Assembly: GCA_017521065.1 (NCBI GenBank)
Contig: JAFXEA010000569.1
Location: forward strand, 1 to 5,698
Length of the DNA stretch: 5,698 bases
From: Kiritimatiellia bacterium
GTDB taxonomy: Bacteria > Verrucomicrobiota > Kiritimatiellia > RFP12 > UBA1067
Reading direction: 5' to 3'
This document shows, piece by piece, positions 5,029 through 5,698 of this stretch (the first letter of the stretch is position 1; each line of letters begins with the position of its first letter). The notes beneath the pieces are model-generated. The model made no database searches. It was not told the DNA's origin and saw only the letters and a list, made by a program, of their open reading frames with translations. The position numbers and the translations under genes are program-made.

Positions 5029-5059
5029 TTGAGAAAACTACTGTTGAATTTGGTATAAT
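5029..5059 (+). promoter_or_regulatory. ORF6N gene promoter
   Basis: TGGTATAAT at 5051-5059 is a perfect extended -10. TTGAGA at 5029-5034 is a good -35, but with a 19-bp spacer, slightly long and tolerable with the TG extension. The start should fall near 5066, giving a short leader containing GGAG at 5074-5077, 6 nt before the ATG. It is the third TGGTATAAT in the accessory part. Confidence 0.75.
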
Positions 5060-5083
5060 ATGCGACATTGAACGGAGTTGAAT

Positions 5084-5698
5084 ATGAATGATTTGACCGT
5101 TTCCGATACTGTGGTTGCAGATTCCATCCGCTCGCGAATCCTTACGATCCGTGGCGTTCAGGTTATGCTTGATCGAGACCTTGCGGAACTCTACGGAGTT
5201 GAGGTGGGACAACTCAATCGTCAGGTAAAACGAAATCTTGAACGTTTTCCAGATGACTTTATGTTTCAGTTAACTCGTGAGGATTGTTCAAGATGCCAAA
5301 TTGGCATCTTGAACGGAGGAAGAGGAAGCAATATCAAGTATCTCCCTTATGCGTTCACAGAAAACGGTGTTGCTATGTTGAGCAGCGTACTTCGCTCTCC
5401 TAAAGCAATCGCAACTAATATACAAATAATGCGGGCGTTCAATGCCATGCGCAAAGCGCTTGCGTCCATTGCGCCATTGCTTGCGCGTATTGAGGAGACT
5501 GACAGGCGGCAGATTGTCGATCAAGCCCGAAATGAAGAACGCTTCAAGCTGATACTGGATGCGATGCAGGACAAGGATTTTCCGCCGCAGAAGATATTTT
5601 ACGATGGGCAGATATATGATGCATTCGAGCAGATGAAGAAGTTTGTGCGGATGGCGAAGAAGGAGCTGATTGTCATAGATCCGTACTTTGACGATTCG
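5084..5698 (+). CDS. ORF6N-domain protein (partial)
   Basis: ATG 5084 follows GGAG by 6 nt; the frame is open for 205 residues to the right edge. Residues about 15-125 are an ORF6N domain: ILTIRGVQVMLDRDLAELYG (19-38), LNRQVKRNLERFPDDFMFQLT (44-64) and KYLPYAFTENGVAMLSSVLRS (85-105). ORF6N is a KilA-N-related domain found in phage antirepressor-like and chromosomal proteins and presumed to bind DNA. A helical linker (about 126-165) leads to KIFYDGQIYDAFEQMKKFVRMAKKELIVIDPYFDDS, which resembles the start of the PLD-like C-terminal region that chromosomal ORF6N proteins often carry; the catalytic part, if any, is outside the window. Between the two domain halves, residues 68-77 (CSRCQIGILN) are encoded by a perfect 29-bp palindrome. 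No phage genes are seen nearby. The gene is single, with its own promoter. Confidence 0.88.
   Translation, partial: MNDLTVSDTVVADSIRSRILTIRGVQVMLDRDLAELYGVEVGQLNRQVKRNLERFPDDFMFQLTREDCSRCQIGILNGGRGSNIKYLPYAFTENGVAMLSSVLRSPKAIATNIQIMRAFNAMRKALASIAPLLARIEETDRRQIVDQARNEERFKLILDAMQDKDFPPQKIFYDGQIYDAFEQMKKFVRMAKKELIVIDPYFDDS
5286..5314. repeat. Perfect 29-bp palindrome inside the ORF6N gene
   Basis: GTTCAAGATGCCAA (5286-5299) and TTGGCATCTTGAAC (5301-5314) are perfect 14-bp inverted arms around a single A. In RNA this is a stem of about 13 bp. It encodes C68-N77. TTGAACGGAG spans its right end (5309-5318) and also occurs in the leader around the Shine-Dalgarno (5068-5077). The left arm (GUUCAA) could therefore pair with either its own right arm or the leader. 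Confidence 0.9.

Overview
The window has two parts with clearly different composition. Positions 1-1800 are GC-rich and tightly packed on the minus strand. Positions 1801-5698 are AT-richer, loosely packed accessory DNA. No taxonomic marker is present. The split cobalamin-dependent methionine synthase, the many intergenic repeats and the ORF6N and DUF4143 family genes would fit a gut-type Lentisphaerota/Victivallales relative or another Gram-negative anaerobe, but this is a guess from style.

Region 1 (1-1800, minus strand, transcribed right to left): metF (5,10-methylenetetrahydrofolate reductase), a stand-alone methionine synthase reactivation-domain protein, and the N-terminal homocysteine-binding domain of MetH, which runs off the left edge. 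The junctions are a 1-bp gap and an ATGA overlap, so this is one operon. MetF makes 5-methyl-THF, MetH uses it to methylate homocysteine, and the reactivation protein should restore oxidised cobalamin in MetH using AdoMet.

Region 2 (1801-2498): long spacer between the divergent metF and regulator genes. It holds a candidate metF -10 box, two copies of a 27-bp inverted-repeat unit (TGAGAAT-N13-ATTCTCA), the first copy of a 53-bp direct repeat, and a perfect 22-bp palindrome lying on the regulator promoter.

Region 3 (2499-3330): a 195-aa protein with two ArsR-like winged-helix domains in tandem, probably autoregulated through that palindrome. It is followed by a spacer with a tandem 10-bp repeat, a small REP-like hairpin and a diverged copy of the 53-bp repeat.

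Region 4 (3331-4640): a minus-strand AAA+ ATPase of the DUF4143 family. Its promoter is near consensus, a 15-bp inverted repeat abuts the -35 box, and the -10 lies so close to the natural ATG that the mRNA is probably leaderless.

Region 5 (4641-5083): spacer with the second exact copy of the 53-bp repeat, two minus-strand terminator-like hairpins with no evident gene to serve, and a short minus-strand reading frame with an excellent ribosome-binding site.

Region 6 (5084-5698): an ORF6N-domain protein, open at the right edge, with a perfect 29-bp palindrome inside its coding sequence.

The three accessory genes look like independent single-gene units. Each has its own TGGTATAAT extended -10 promoter, and pieces of a shared repeat lie between them. 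I see no multi-gene defence or metabolic system that can be named. The most unusual signals are the palindromes and their exact placement.
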